Assembly (NCBI RefSeq): GCF_947486615.1
Contig: NZ_CANKUD010000002.1
Coordinates: forward strand, 372,001-436,000
Length of the DNA stretch: 64,000 nucleotides
Reading direction: 5' to 3'
Origin: an uncultured Modestobacter sp.
GTDB lineage: Bacteria > Actinomycetota > Actinomycetes > Mycobacteriales > Geodermatophilaceae
Of the stretch, positions 1-9,215 are shown piece by piece (position 1 is the stretch's first letter; the number at the start of each line of letters is the position of its first letter). The translations under genes were made by a program, and so were the position numbers. The notes under the pieces were generated by a model. It was not told where the DNA came from. It saw nothing but the letters and a program-made list of their open reading frames with translations, and made no database searches.

Positions 1-1656
1 GCCACCGCGCTCGGACCCGTTGGCGAACCGGATGCCCAGCGTGGCCCGGCCGGCCCGCTCGGCGTGCACCTGCACGGTCACCGAGCTGTCGGCGAAGTCG
101 AGCCCGCCCACCGCGGCCCCGCCGGACGCGGCCGGGTCGGCCCGGACGGCCGCGTTGGTGACGACGCCGGCCTCCGCCTCGTACCGGGTCGCGTCCGCGG
201 GGTCCGTGACCGGGGCGACCGGCGGCGTCGTCGGCCGGCCGGGGTGGACGTCGACCGCGTCGAGCTCGGCGAAGGCGGTGTCACGGGTCAGCGTCACCGT
301 GTTCACGCCCCGGGACAGCCGCACCTCGTGCTCGACCAGCTGCCAGTTGCCCCAGGTGGTGTGGGCGAAGGTGACCACCCCGGCGTCCCGGCCGTTCACG
401 GTCACCCGGTCGGTGGCGAGCACCGGCCCCGTCGCGTCGGTGCTGCCGTTGGCGTACCGGATCGCCAGGGTCGCCCGACCCGGCCGGTCCGCGGTCACCT
501 GCAGCGTCACCGAGCTGTCCGGGAAGTCCATCCCACCGACCTTCGCCCCGCCCGAGGCCGTCGGGTCGGGTACGACGCTGGCGTTCGTGGCCACGCCGTC
601 CTCGGCCTGGTACCGGTCGCCGGCGGCCGCCACCGACGGGACACCGTCGGGCGACCACTCCAGCTCGCTGAGGTACACCGCGCGGTAGCTGTAGGTCGGG
701 TCCCAGCCGTGGAAGAGGATCGCCGTCCGGCCCCGACGGTCGGTGACGACGTCCTGCCCGCCGGGGCCGCGCACGTCGCCGCGGAACCGGTCGGTGGTCA
801 TCAGCTCGGTGGTCGCCTTGGTGTACGGGCCGGTCAGGCTGGGCGAGGTCGCGTAGGCGGTGCGGTAGCCCCCGCCGCCGAAGTCGTTGGCCGAGTAGAA
901 GAGCGTGTAGGTGTCGCCCCGCTTGACCAGGGTCGGGGCCTCGACGACGTTGCCCTCGAACGGCCGGTCCCGGCGGATCAGCTCCTGCGGCGGCCCGGTG
1001 AGCGTGGTGCCGTCGGCCGACAGCGGCTGCAGGTAGATGATCGCCGTGAGCCCCGGGCAGCAGTTGCCGTCGGCCTTCCACAGCAGGTACAGCCGGCCGC
1101 CATCGGTGTACGTCGCGGCGTCGATGGCGCCGCCGAGGTCGGTGGTGCCGCGTGCGCCGTCCGGGCAGACCAGCGGCTGGTCGCCGACCGGGGTGAACGG
1201 CCCGTCCGGCGAGGCCGCGACGGCGACCCCGATGCACTGGCGCGGGGCCAGCTCGTCACGGGCGGTGTAGTACAGCGCGTAGCCACCCCCGGGGACCGCG
1301 GCGACCTCGGGCGCCCAGATGCACCGGTCGGTGGCCCCGCCGGGGGCGAAGCTGCACTCCCCGACCCAGTCGCCGAGCACGGGCAGCACGTCGGCCTGCG
1401 CACGCCAGTGCACCAGGTCCCGCGACGTCCGGTGCTGCACGTTCTGACCGTCGGAGTTGGTCGCGTAGGCGTGGTACACTCCGTCGACCAGCAGGACGTC
1501 GGGGTCGGGGAAGTTGGCGTCGATGACCGGCTCGATGGTCGGCGCCCCGGGCCGGGCGTGCGGCGCCGCCTGGGCGTTGGCGGCCGGCACGAGCAGCCCG
1601 AGCGCGAGCAGCAGCCCGCCGAGCCAGGCGGTGGTCCGCGTCCTCGTCGATGCCAC
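1..1656 (-). CDS. Secreted GH43-like glycosidase with tandem carbohydrate-binding modules, 3' end beyond window
   Basis: The frame is open from a GTG at 1656 to the window edge (552 codons, no stop), so the C-terminus is missing. A GAGGAGGAG ribosome-binding site lies just upstream. Residues 1-30 form a signal peptide (WLGGLLLALGLLVPAANA), so the product is exported. Residues about 40-345 look like a glycoside hydrolase family 43 five-bladed propeller: NFPDPDVL with base Asp51, WAPEV at 114-118, Asp179 in GAIDAATY and acid Glu239 in NVVEAPTL. Two similar modules of about 140 residues follow, starting near 349 (RYQAEDGV) and 491 (RYEAEAGV), resembling CBM35/CBM6-type domains. Likely substrate is an arabinan or xylan side chain; the exact sugar cannot be told from sequence. 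Family and catalytic residues are by motif recognition. Confidence 0.82.
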   Translation of the reverse strand, partial: MASTRTRTTAWLGGLLLALGLLVPAANAQAAPHARPGAPTIEPVIDANFPDPDVLLVDGVYHAYATNSDGQNVQHRTSRDLVHWRAQADVLPVLGDWVGECSFAPGGATDRCIWAPEVAAVPGGGYALYYTARDELAPRQCIGVAVAASPDGPFTPVGDQPLVCPDGARGTTDLGGAIDAATYTDGGRLYLLWKADGNCCPGLTAIIYLQPLSADGTTLTGPPQELIRRDRPFEGNVVEAPTLVKRGDTYTLFYSANDFGGGGYRTAYATSPSLTGPYTKATTELMTTDRFRGDVRGPGGQDVVTDRRGRTAILFHGWDPTYSYRAVYLSELEWSPDGVPSVAAAGDRYQAEDGVATNASVVPDPTASGGAKVGGMDFPDSSVTLQVTADRPGRATLAIRYANGSTDATGPVLATDRVTVNGRDAGVVTFAHTTWGNWQLVEHEVRLSRGVNTVTLTRDTAFAELDAVDVHPGRPTTPPVAPVTDPADATRYEAEAGVVTNAAVRADPAASGGAAVGGLDFADSSVTVQVHAERAGRATLGIRFANGSERGG

Positions 1657-1745
1657 GGTCTCCTCCTCGGGCCGGACCGGGTGACCCCAGGAGCGTGACC
1701 CCGGTCACTCTCGACGTCAACCCGCGCTGGTCGCCGCGGGCCGGC

Positions 1746-2192
1746 TCAGCTCGCGGCGAGCCGCTGCTCCCAGCCCGGGCCGTGCGGCACCAGCCGGGCG
1801 GTGCGGACGTCGTCGTCCCGGCGGTCGAGCTCGACCACGAGGTGCTCGTCGGCCAGCTGCTCGACCAGACCGTGCCCCCACTCGACGACGGTGACCGCCT
1901 CGTCCGCCGTGGCGTCCAGGTCGAGGTCGTCGACGTCGGCCATGCTGCCCAGCCGGTAGGCGTCGACGTGCACCAGCGGCAGCCGCCCGCCGCGGTGCAC
2001 CCGCGCCAGCACGAACGTCGGCGAGGTCACGGGGCCGCGGACGCCGAGGCCGGCGCCGATGCCCTGCGTGAGCGCGGTCTTGCCCGCACCCAGCGGGCCG
2101 GACAGCACGACCAGGTCGCCGGGGCGGAGCAGGGCGGCCAGCTCCCGGCCGAACGCGTGGGTGTCGGCCACCGTGGGCAGCTCGCGGATCAC
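1746..2192 (-). CDS. tsaE: tRNA threonylcarbamoyladenosine biosynthesis ATPase TsaE
   Basis: 148 residues, the usual TsaE size. The P-loop is GPLGAGKT at residues 32-39, followed by the family signatures SPTF, HVDAYRL and VEWGHG. TsaE is the ATPase that acts with TsaB and TsaD to make t6A37 in ANN-decoding tRNAs in the cytoplasm. The GTG start at 2192 overlaps the TGA of the upstream glycosylase gene by four bases (GTGA), implying translational coupling; the frame is open further upstream but that part is not TsaE-like. The usual partners tsaB, rimI and tsaD would be expected downstream on the minus strand, but the GH43-like gene is there instead. Confidence 0.93.
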   Translation of the reverse strand: MIRELPTVADTHAFGRELAALLRPGDLVVLSGPLGAGKTALTQGIGAGLGVRGPVTSPTFVLARVHRGGRLPLVHVDAYRLGSMADVDDLDLDATADEAVTVVEWGHGLVEQLADEHLVVELDRRDDDVRTARLVPHGPGWEQRLAAS

Positions 2193-2815
2193 AGCGAACC
2201 CGCGATCGCGGCGAGGTCCGCGGCCAGCGCGGCCCGCGGTGCGCCGTTCGGGCCGAACCGGATCGCCGCCGAGGGGTGGTACGTGACCCACACGGCCCGC
2301 CCGTCGACCTCGTGCGGCCGGCCGCGGACCTGGCCGAGCACCGTCTTCGGGCCGAGGAACCACTTCGCCGACGACAGCCCGAGGGCGACCACGGTGCCGG
2401 CGTCGAGCAGCTCCAGCTGGCGGCGCAGCCAGCCGCTGCACCGGGCCACCTCGGCGGCCTTCGGCGTCCGGTTGCCCGGTGGCCGGCACTTCACGATGTT
2501 GAGCACCGCGACCTCCTCGCGGGCCAGCCCCGCCTCGGCGAGCAGCAGGTCCAGCAGGGCACCGCTCCTGCCGACGAAGGGCCGGCCGGTCTCGTCCTCG
2601 GTGGCACCCGGGGCCTCACCCACGACCACCAGCCGCGGCCGGCCACCGTCGGGCCGGTCCCCGATCACCACGTGCTGACGGGTGGTGGCCAGCTCGGGGC
2701 AGGCGACGCAGCCGCGGGCGACGTCGGCCAGAGCGACCCAGTCCGCGGCGGCCGCGGCGGTGCGGGCCACCTCCTCGGCGGCCGCGTCCAGGCGGGGCGG
2801 TCGGGGTGCGGCCAC
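2189..2815 (-). CDS. Family 4 (iron-sulfur) uracil-DNA glycosylase
   Basis: 208 residues, GTG start. Motif A is GEAPG (66-70), followed by GRPFVGRSG; the second active-site motif is HPSAAIR (His180). Four cysteines sit at 36 and 39 (CVAC), 110 (NIVKCRPPGNR) and 126, the spacing of the 4Fe-4S ligands in family 4 UDGs. The KRRIH-type insert of UdgX is absent, so a conventional glycosylase removing uracil from deaminated DNA is expected. It lies between an alpha/beta hydrolase gene (32 bp upstream) and tsaE (4-base overlap), so it is probably cotranscribed with alr. A high-GC genome prone to cytosine deamination makes the role plausible; the context itself gives no further hint. Confidence 0.9.
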   Translation of the reverse strand: MAAPRPPRLDAAAEEVARTAAAAADWVALADVARGCVACPELATTRQHVVIGDRPDGGRPRLVVVGEAPGATEDETGRPFVGRSGALLDLLLAEAGLAREEVAVLNIVKCRPPGNRTPKAAEVARCSGWLRRQLELLDAGTVVALGLSSAKWFLGPKTVLGQVRGRPHEVDGRAVWVTYHPSAAIRFGPNGAPRAALAADLAAIAGSL

Positions 2816-2847
2816 GGCGCCACCCTACGGCGCGCCGGCGCGGGCGC

Positions 2848-4047
2848 TCAGCCGGTGGTGCGCTGCTCGGCGGCGACCCGGCGGATGAGATCCGCCAGCG
2901 CCGCGGTCACCTGGGCGGGGTGCTCCAGCAGCACCAGGTGCCCGGCGTCGGGGACCTCGACGTAGTCGACGCTCCCCTCCCCCGACTCGTCGAACCGCGC
3001 CACGATGCGCTCGCTGTGCTCCTTCGGGATCAGCTTGTCCGCATCGCCGGTGAGCACCAGGGTGGGCACCCGGCGCAGCGGCTCGACCGCCCCGCCGACG
3101 TCCAGGCCGGCGATCGCCGGGTAGAACTCGGCGACCACGTCGACCGGCGTCCCGCCGATCATCGCGTCCACGTACCGGCCCAGCGCCGGGTCGACGTCGG
3201 TGGAGGAGAACGACAGCGACCAGGTCACGGCCGAGACGACATCCTTGGCCAGCCGCCGGGTCCGTTCGGCGATCCCGGGACGGCGGCGCATCGTCCAGAC
3301 CGCGACCGGCAGCACCGCCGCGCGCACCCGGGTGAGCAGCGCGGGCAGCCCGAAGTCCAGGTCGGCGAGGTTGCCGCTGGAGGTCGACACCAGGGCGACC
3401 CCGGCGATCCGGCTGCCGAACAGATCCGGACGCCGCTGGGCCAGGGAGAGCACGGTCATCCCGCCCAGGGAGTGCCCGACCAGCACGACCGGCCCGCGCG
3501 GCACGCGAGCGGCGAGCACCTGCTCCAGGTCCGCGGCCAGCTGGTCGACGGTGGAGTGCTCCGCGACGCCGCGACCGGACGAGCCGTGCCCCCGCTGGTC
3601 GTAGAAGACCAGCCGGGCGGCAGGCCGGTGGCCGTTGGCGGTGGCCAGCCGGGCACCCAGGTCGCGGCGCTGGAAGGTCCAGGAGCGCATCGACAGCGCG
3701 TAGCCGTGCACGAAGACGACGGTCAGCGGGGCGTCGGTGGGCCCGACCTCCTCCACCGACAGCGGCACCCCGTCGTCGGTCCGCACCACCAGGACGCGGT
3801 CGGCGGGACGGCTGCCGGCGCCCAGCGGGTCCTCCTCGCGCAGCTCCGCGGTCGGCACGTCGGCGACCGCGCGGCCGTCCGCCCCGCCCTGACCGGCCAG
3901 CTGGCCGGCCCGCACCCGGGACGTCGCCGACCGGGTGACCGCCACGCCGACGGCGGTCCCGGCCGCGGCCAGCCCCACCGCGGCGCCGATCAGGCCGGCC
4001 GTGCGCCCCAGGTGGTGACTGCCGTGGTGGGGTGCCTGGCGGGTCAC
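2848..4047 (-). CDS. Membrane-anchored alpha/beta hydrolase
   Basis: 399 residues from a GTG that overlaps the alr stop (GTGA). Residues about 15-37 (LGRTAGLIGAAVGLAAAG) form one hydrophobic segment that may anchor the protein. The hydrolase domain follows from about residue 85: oxyanion region VFVHGYALS, nucleophile Ser193 in GHSLGG, acid Asp337 in TGDADKLIP and His370 in DAGHLVLLEHP, a complete triad. An alpha/beta hydrolase between alr and tsaE is a recurrent actinobacterial arrangement, but the substrate is unknown. Lipase, esterase or peroxidase-like activity are all possible. Confidence 0.85.
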   Translation of the reverse strand: MTRQAPHHGSHHLGRTAGLIGAAVGLAAAGTAVGVAVTRSATSRVRAGQLAGQGGADGRAVADVPTAELREEDPLGAGSRPADRVLVVRTDDGVPLSVEEVGPTDAPLTVVFVHGYALSMRSWTFQRRDLGARLATANGHRPAARLVFYDQRGHGSSGRGVAEHSTVDQLAADLEQVLAARVPRGPVVLVGHSLGGMTVLSLAQRRPDLFGSRIAGVALVSTSSGNLADLDFGLPALLTRVRAAVLPVAVWTMRRRPGIAERTRRLAKDVVSAVTWSLSFSSTDVDPALGRYVDAMIGGTPVDVVAEFYPAIAGLDVGGAVEPLRRVPTLVLTGDADKLIPKEHSERIVARFDESGEGSVDYVEVPDAGHLVLLEHPAQVTAALADLIRRVAAEQRTTG

Positions 4048-5207
4048 GGGAGGACCCCCGCGCTGCCGACGTGGCGGCGGCGGAACCGGCCGCCCACCCG
4101 GGTGACCAGCTCGTAGTGGATGGTGTCGACCGCGTCGGCCCACTGCTGGGCGGTGGGCTCGCCGTCCGTGCCGGGCCCCCACAGCACCACCGTGTCGCCG
4201 GGGGCCACCGCGTCGTCGCCGACGTCGAGCACGAACTGGTCCATGCAGACCCGCCCGGCGATGGTGCGCTGCGCGCCGGCCGCGAGCACCGGCGCGCGGT
4301 TGCCGGCCGCGCGCGGCACGCCGTCGGCGTACCCGACCGGCACCAGCGCCAGCGTCGTCTCCCGCGCGGTGGCGTAGGTGTGCCCGTAGGAGACCCCGAC
4401 GTCGGCCGGCACCCGCTTGGTCAGCGCCACCCGGGCCCGGACCGTCATCGCCGGCCGCAGCCCGTACTGCGCGGGGTTCCCGCCCAGCGGGTCCAGGCCG
4501 TAGACCGCGACGCCCGGGCGGACCATGTCGTACCAGGTGTCCGGCAGCGCGATCGTCGCCGCCGAGTTGGCCAGGTGCCGCCGCGCCTCGGTGAGCCCGG
4601 CCGCCCGGGCGAGCGCCACCGCCTCCTCGAAGACCTGCACCTGGCGGCCGATCGTGGGGTGGGTCGGGGCGTCGGCGTAGGCCAGGTGGCTCCACAGCCC
4701 GGTGACGGTCAGCTCGCCGTCGGCCTGGGCGCGGGCCGCGGCGGCCACCAGCCCCGGCCAGGCCGCCGGGGTGGCGCCCTCCCGGGACAGCCCGGTGTCG
4801 GCGAACAGCTGCACCCGGGCCGGCGTGCCGGTGGCCCGCACGGCGTCGATGAGCTCGGCCAGCGCCCACTCCGCGTTGACCGAGACCTCGACGTCGGCGG
4901 CGAGTGCGGCGGCGTAGTCCTCCCCCGGCGCGTGCTGCCAGGACAGCAGCGGCGCGGTGACCCCCGCCGCGCGCAGCGCCAGCGCCTCCTCCAGCACCGT
5001 CACCCCGAGGGCGTCCGCCCCACCGGCGAGCGCCGCCCGGGCCGCCGGCACCAGGCCGTGCCCGTAGCCGTCGGCCTTGACCACCGCCATCAGCGGCCGA
5101 CCGACCCGCTCCCGCAGCGCCGCGGTGTTCGCGGCGATCGCGTCCAGGTCGACCACGACCTCCGCCCGGGCGTCCAGCGCCTGCTGCAGCTGCGTCACGC
5201 CGTCCAC
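4044..5207 (-). CDS. alr: Alanine racemase
   Basis: 387 residues, typical of Alr, with a GTG start at 5207. The PLP lysine is Lys44 in VVKADGYGHG, and the second catalytic base Tyr274 lies in GVSYGHTYAT. Other Alr signatures are DTGLSREG, WSHLAYAD and RPGVAVYG. The enzyme interconverts L- and D-alanine in the cytoplasm, supplying D-Ala for peptidoglycan. The stop overlaps the hydrolase start by four bases, and the NAD(P)HX repair gene ends only 18 bp upstream, so acpS-nnr-alr-hydrolase-UDG-tsaE look like one transcription unit. Confidence 0.96.
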   Translation of the reverse strand: MDGVTQLQQALDARAEVVVDLDAIAANTAALRERVGRPLMAVVKADGYGHGLVPAARAALAGGADALGVTVLEEALALRAAGVTAPLLSWQHAPGEDYAAALAADVEVSVNAEWALAELIDAVRATGTPARVQLFADTGLSREGATPAAWPGLVAAAARAQADGELTVTGLWSHLAYADAPTHPTIGRQVQVFEEAVALARAAGLTEARRHLANSAATIALPDTWYDMVRPGVAVYGLDPLGGNPAQYGLRPAMTVRARVALTKRVPADVGVSYGHTYATARETTLALVPVGYADGVPRAAGNRAPVLAAGAQRTIAGRVCMDQFVLDVGDDAVAPGDTVVLWGPGTDGEPTAQQWADAVDTIHYELVTRVGGRFRRRHVGSAGVLP

Positions 5208-5225
5208 TCTCCCAGGCGCGGCAGG

Positions 5226-6662
5226 TCAGGCCGCGCTGCCGCGCAGCCGGGCCACCGTCTCGGGCAGCCGGCGCACCAGGTCCCCGGCGATCAACGGCCC
5301 CCGTTGCGCCGCCAGCTCCCCGGCCCGCCCGTGCAGGTGGGCGGCCACCGCGGCCGCCTCCGCCGCCGGCAACCCGGTGGCCAGCACCGCGCCGAGGATG
5401 CCCGCCAGCACGTCGCCGGTGCCGGCGGTGGCCAGCCAGGGGGTGCCGGTGCCGTTGACGAACGTGCTCCCGGCCGCGTCGGCGACCACGGTGGCCGCGC
5501 CCTTGAGCAGCACGGTGCAGCCCAGGGCGGCGGCGCCCCGGCGGGCGGCGGCGACCCGGTCGGTGCCGACGTCGCCGAAGAGGCGGGCGAACTCCCGGTC
5601 GTGCGGGGTCAGCACGGTGGGCGCCGACCGGTCCCCGACCAGCTCCCGGTGCTGGGAGACCAGGGTCAGCGCGTCGGCGTCGAGCACCACCGGCAGGTCG
5701 GTGGCCAGCACCTCGCGCAGCACGCTCAGCGCGTCGTCGTCGGTGCCCATCCCCGGTCCGGCCACCCAGGCCTGCACCCGGCCGGCGTCCCCCGGCCGGC
5801 CCGCGGTGACGATCGCCTCCGGCCAGGCGGCCCGCACGCCGTCCGCCGCCGTCCCGGCGTACCGGACCAGGCCCGGGCGGGTGCGCAGCGCGGCCCCGGT
5901 GCACAGCACCCCGGCGCCGGGATAGGTCGCCGAGCCGGCCAGCACGCCCACCACCCCGCGGGAGTACTTGTCGTCGTCGGCGTCCGGCGCCTCCAGGTGG
6001 CCGGCCACGTCGGCGTCGGTCAGCTGCACCGCGCCGGGCGCCGTCAGCGCGTCGGCCAGGCCGATGTCGACCAGGTGCACCGTGCCCGCCCGGCCCCGGC
6101 CGGCACCGACGACCAGCCCGGGCTTGAGGGCCCCGAAGGTGACCGTGTGCTGCGCGGGGAACGCCGCACCGGGTACCTCGCCGGTGTCGGCGTCCACCCC
6201 GCTCGGGAGGTCGACGGCCACCAGCAGGCCCGGCCCGGCGGTGGCGCGCCGCACCAGCTCGGCCGCCGCGGGGCGCAGCGGGCCCGACCCACCGATGCCG
6301 ACGATCCCGTCGAGCACCAGGTCGGCGCGCTCCAGGCCGGCCCCGTCGGCGTCGACCACCCGGCCGCCGGACCGCCGCAGCGCGGCCAGGCCCGCGGCGT
6401 GCGCCCGCTCGGGGTCCAGCAGGACGGCGCGCACCTGCGCGCCGCGGGACGCCAGCCGGGCACCGGCCAGCAGCGTGTCCGCGCCGTTGTCACCGGAGCC
6501 GACCAGCAGCACCACCCGGACGCCGTGCGCCCGGCCCAGCAGGTCCAGGCAGACGGTGGCCAGGCCAGTGGCGGCGCGCTGCATCAACGCGTCGGGCCGG
6601 GTGCCGGCCAGCACCCGCTGCTCGGCGGCACGCGCCTGCGCGGCGGAGAACAACCCGATCAC
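5226..6662 (-). CDS. nnr: Bifunctional NAD(P)HX epimerase / ADP-dependent NAD(P)HX dehydratase
   Basis: 478 residues with two domains. Residues 1 to about 205 are a YjeF_N epimerase ([28 protein letters not shown]). Residues about 225-478 are a ribokinase-like dehydratase ([45 protein letters not shown]). Together they repair hydrated NADH and NADPH. The GTG start at 6662 overlaps the acpS stop (GTGA). The epimerase N-terminus carries GADTL where many family members have GxDGL; I cannot judge the effect. The fused architecture next to alr and acpS is common in actinobacteria. Confidence 0.94.
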   Translation of the reverse strand: MIGLFSAAQARAAEQRVLAGTRPDALMQRAATGLATVCLDLLGRAHGVRVVLLVGSGDNGADTLLAGARLASRGAQVRAVLLDPERAHAAGLAALRRSGGRVVDADGAGLERADLVLDGIVGIGGSGPLRPAAAELVRRATAGPGLLVAVDLPSGVDADTGEVPGAAFPAQHTVTFGALKPGLVVGAGRGRAGTVHLVDIGLADALTAPGAVQLTDADVAGHLEAPDADDDKYSRGVVGVLAGSATYPGAGVLCTGAALRTRPGLVRYAGTAADGVRAAWPEAIVTAGRPGDAGRVQAWVAGPGMGTDDDALSVLREVLATDLPVVLDADALTLVSQHRELVGDRSAPTVLTPHDREFARLFGDVGTDRVAAARRGAAALGCTVLLKGAATVVADAAGSTFVNGTGTPWLATAGTGDVLAGILGAVLATGLPAAEAAAVAAHLHGRAGELAAQRGPLIAGDLVRRLPETVARLRGSAA

Positions 6663-7084
6663 GCCCGACCTCCCTCGGGCCGGTGTACCGCTGCCGACCG
6701 GCCCTGCGGGTGCACCCCGCCCTCTGCGATGACCACGGCTGAGGCGATGCCCCCGTCGTGGCTCAACGACACGTGCCAGGACGTCACGCCCAGCTCGGCC
6801 GCTCGCCGGGCCACCGTGCCGCGCACCTCCAGGTGCGGGCGGCCCCGCTCGCCGACGACCACCTCGGCGTCGTGCCAGTGCAGGTCGCCGGGGGCGCCGA
6901 GCGCCTTGGCCAGCGCCTCCTTGGCCGCGAAGCGGGCGGCCAGCGACTCGCCGCTCCGGGCCGCGCCGGAGGGCGTGCGCTGCTCGTCCGCGGTGAACAG
7001 CCGGTCCCGCAGCCCCGGGGTGCGGTCGAGGGAGGCAGCGAACCGCTCCACCGGGCAGACGTCGATCCCCACGCCGATGATCAC
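6659..7084 (-). CDS. acpS: Holo-[acyl-carrier-protein] synthase
   Basis: 141 residues, slightly longer than the usual 120-130 because of a C-terminal tail after [10 protein letters not shown]. The family motifs are [12 protein letters not shown] (Mg ligand Asp8), [12 protein letters not shown] (Glu56) and WHVSLSHD. It transfers 4'-phosphopantetheine from CoA to apo-ACP, activating fatty-acid and possibly polyketide carriers. The GTG start at 7084 encodes MIIGVGID, the standard N-terminus. It is the first gene of the run continuing through nnr and alr. The 196 bases upstream hold the glmS terminator and presumably the promoter of this unit. Confidence 0.95.
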   Translation of the reverse strand: MIIGVGIDVCPVERFAASLDRTPGLRDRLFTADEQRTPSGAARSGESLAARFAAKEALAKALGAPGDLHWHDAEVVVGERGRPHLEVRGTVARRAAELGVTSWHVSLSHDGGIASAVVIAEGGVHPQGRSAAVHRPEGGRA

Positions 7085-7209
7085 CGGCCCAGTCTGCCCC
7101 GCGCCGTCGTCCGTGGCCCCGTGCGGCCCGGCTGCAGCGACCCGCGGCGCGCGGAGGGTGTCGTGCGGGCAGTCGGGTCCTCCCGCCGTCCCTCTCCCTG
7201 CACCTACGG

Positions 7210-7245
7210 CTGTCCCCCCGCACCAACGCTGGTGCGGGGGGACAG
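7210..7245 (-). terminator. Strong hairpin after glmS
   Basis: A perfect 16-bp inverted repeat (7210-7225 and 7230-7245) with a 4-base loop lies 36 bases downstream of the glmS stop on the minus strand. There is no T-run, as is usual for actinobacterial terminators. It separates glmS from the acpS operon. Confidence 0.85.
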
Positions 7246-7280
7246 CGGGTGACCTGATCAGAGCTGAGGAGCCCGGGCGA

Positions 7281-9143
7281 CTACTCGACGGTGACGGACT
7301 TCGCCAGGTTGCGCGGCTGGTCGACGTCCAGGCCGCGGGTGCTGGCGATCTCGCAGGCCAGCACCTGCAGCGGCACCGTGGTGACCACCGGGGCCAGCAG
7401 GGTCGGCGTGCGCGGCACCCGGATGACGTGGTCGGCGTAGGGCAGCACGTCGTCGTCGCCGTCCTCGGCGATCACGATGGTGCGGGCACCCCGGGCGCGG
7501 ACCTCCTGGATGTTGGAGACGACCTTGCCGTGCACCGACTCCCGGCTGCGCGGTGACGGGACGACCACGACCACCGGGGTGCCCTGGTCGATCAGGGCGA
7601 TCGAGCCGTGCTTGAGCTCGCCCGCGGCGAAGCCCTCGGCGTGGATGTAGGCCAGCTCCTTGAGCTTGAGCGCACCCTCCAGGGCCACCGGGTAGCCGAC
7701 GTGCCGGCCGAGGAACAGCAGGGTGTCCTCCGTCGCCAGCGAGCGGGCGAGCTCCCGCACCGGGTCCATGCTGCTCAGGACCGCGCGGATCTGGTCGGGC
7801 AGCGCCCGGAGGTCCTCGACGATGGCAGCGACCTCGTCGGCGTACTTGACCCCACGCACCTGCGCGAGGAACAGGCCCACCAGGTAGCAGGCGACGACCT
7901 GGGTGAGGAAGCCCTTCGTCGACGCGACGGCCACCTCAGGCCCGGCGTGGGTGTAGAGGACGGCGTCGGACTCCCGCGGGATCGTCGAGCCGTTGGCGTT
8001 GCAGATGGCCAGCACCCGCGCCTTCTGGTCCTTGGCGTGCCGCAGCGCCATCAGGGTGTCCATCGTCTCGCCGGACTGGCTGACGACGACGACCAGCGTG
8101 GAGCGGTCCAGCACCGGGTCGCGGTAGCGGAACTCGCTGGCCAGCTCCACCTCGACCGGGATGCGGGTCCAGTGCTCGATGGCGTACTTCGCGATCAGCC
8201 CGGCGTGGTAGGCGGTGCCGCAGGCGACCACGAAGACCTTGTCGATGTCCCGCAGGTCCTGGTCGGACAGCCGCACCTCGTCCAGCACCAGCTCACCCTG
8301 CTCGCCCAGGCGGCCGAGCAGGGTGTCGGCCACCGCCTGCGGCTGCTCGGCGATCTCCTTGAGCATGAACCAGTCGTAGCCGCCCTTCTCGGCGGCCGCG
8401 GCGTCCCAGTCGACGGTGTAGGCGGTCGGCTCGACCGAGGCACCGTCGAAGTCGGTCACCGTCACCCCGCGGGTGCGGTGCAGCTCGACGACCTGGTCCT
8501 GGCCCAGCTCGAGGGCGTTGCGGGTGTGCGCGATGAACGCCGCGACGTCCGAGCCGAGGAAGTACTCGCCCTCGCCGACGCCGACGACCAGCGGGCTGTT
8601 GCGGCGGGAGGCCACCACGGTGTCCGGCTCCGCGGCGTGGGTGGCCACCAGGGTGAAGGCACCCTCCAGCCGGCGGCTGACCGTGCGCATCGCCTCGGCG
8701 AGCCGTCCCGACCCCTCAGGGGTCTCGGCGTAGACGGCGGCGAGCAGGTGTGCGACCACCTCGGTGTCGGTCTCGGAGCTGAACTCGACGCCGGTCGCCT
8801 CGCACTCGGCGCGCAGCGGGGCGAAGTTCTCGATGATCCCGTTGTGGATCACCGCGACCGACCCGTCGGCCGAGACGTGCGGGTGCGCGTTCCGGTCGGT
8901 CGGGCCACCGTGCGTCGCCCATCGGGTGTGCCCGATGCCGATGGTGGAGGCGGGCAGCCCGGCCTCGGCCAGTTCCTTCTCCAGGTTGGCCAGCTTGCCG
9001 GCCTTCTTGGCGGTGCTCAGTCGGCCATCGGCCAGGACCGCCACACCCGCCGAGTCATAGCCCCGGTACTCGAGCCGGCGCAGCCCCTCCAGGACGACGT
9101 CCAGTGAGTCCTTCGAGCCGACGTACCCCACGATGCCGCACAT
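7281..9143 (-). CDS. glmS: Glutamine-fructose-6-phosphate aminotransferase (isomerizing)
   Basis: 620 residues, full length. The N-terminus MCGIVGYVG exposes the Ntn nucleophile Cys2 after Met removal; the glutaminase domain runs to about 235. Two SIS domains follow ([42 protein letters not shown]), ending with the canonical LAKSVTVE tail. It makes glucosamine-6-phosphate, the first committed step to UDP-GlcNAc, in the cytoplasm. glmM, the next enzyme of the pathway, lies directly upstream, 72 bp away, so they are likely coexpressed. No glmS ribozyme-like element is apparent in the short upstream gap. Confidence 0.97.
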   Translation of the reverse strand: MCGIVGYVGSKDSLDVVLEGLRRLEYRGYDSAGVAVLADGRLSTAKKAGKLANLEKELAEAGLPASTIGIGHTRWATHGGPTDRNAHPHVSADGSVAVIHNGIIENFAPLRAECEATGVEFSSETDTEVVAHLLAAVYAETPEGSGRLAEAMRTVSRRLEGAFTLVATHAAEPDTVVASRRNSPLVVGVGEGEYFLGSDVAAFIAHTRNALELGQDQVVELHRTRGVTVTDFDGASVEPTAYTVDWDAAAAEKGGYDWFMLKEIAEQPQAVADTLLGRLGEQGELVLDEVRLSDQDLRDIDKVFVVACGTAYHAGLIAKYAIEHWTRIPVEVELASEFRYRDPVLDRSTLVVVVSQSGETMDTLMALRHAKDQKARVLAICNANGSTIPRESDAVLYTHAGPEVAVASTKGFLTQVVACYLVGLFLAQVRGVKYADEVAAIVEDLRALPDQIRAVLSSMDPVRELARSLATEDTLLFLGRHVGYPVALEGALKLKELAYIHAEGFAAGELKHGSIALIDQGTPVVVVVPSPRSRESVHGKVVSNIQEVRARGARTIVIAEDGDDDVLPYADHVIRVPRTPTLLAPVVTTVPLQVLACEIASTRGLDVDQPRNLAKSVTVE

Positions 9144-9215
9144 TCGCCCGAGAGTACCGGGGCGAGCGGCCCTCGTCCGGTGCCACGGGACCGGCGACCG
9201 ACGGCAGGACGGCCG

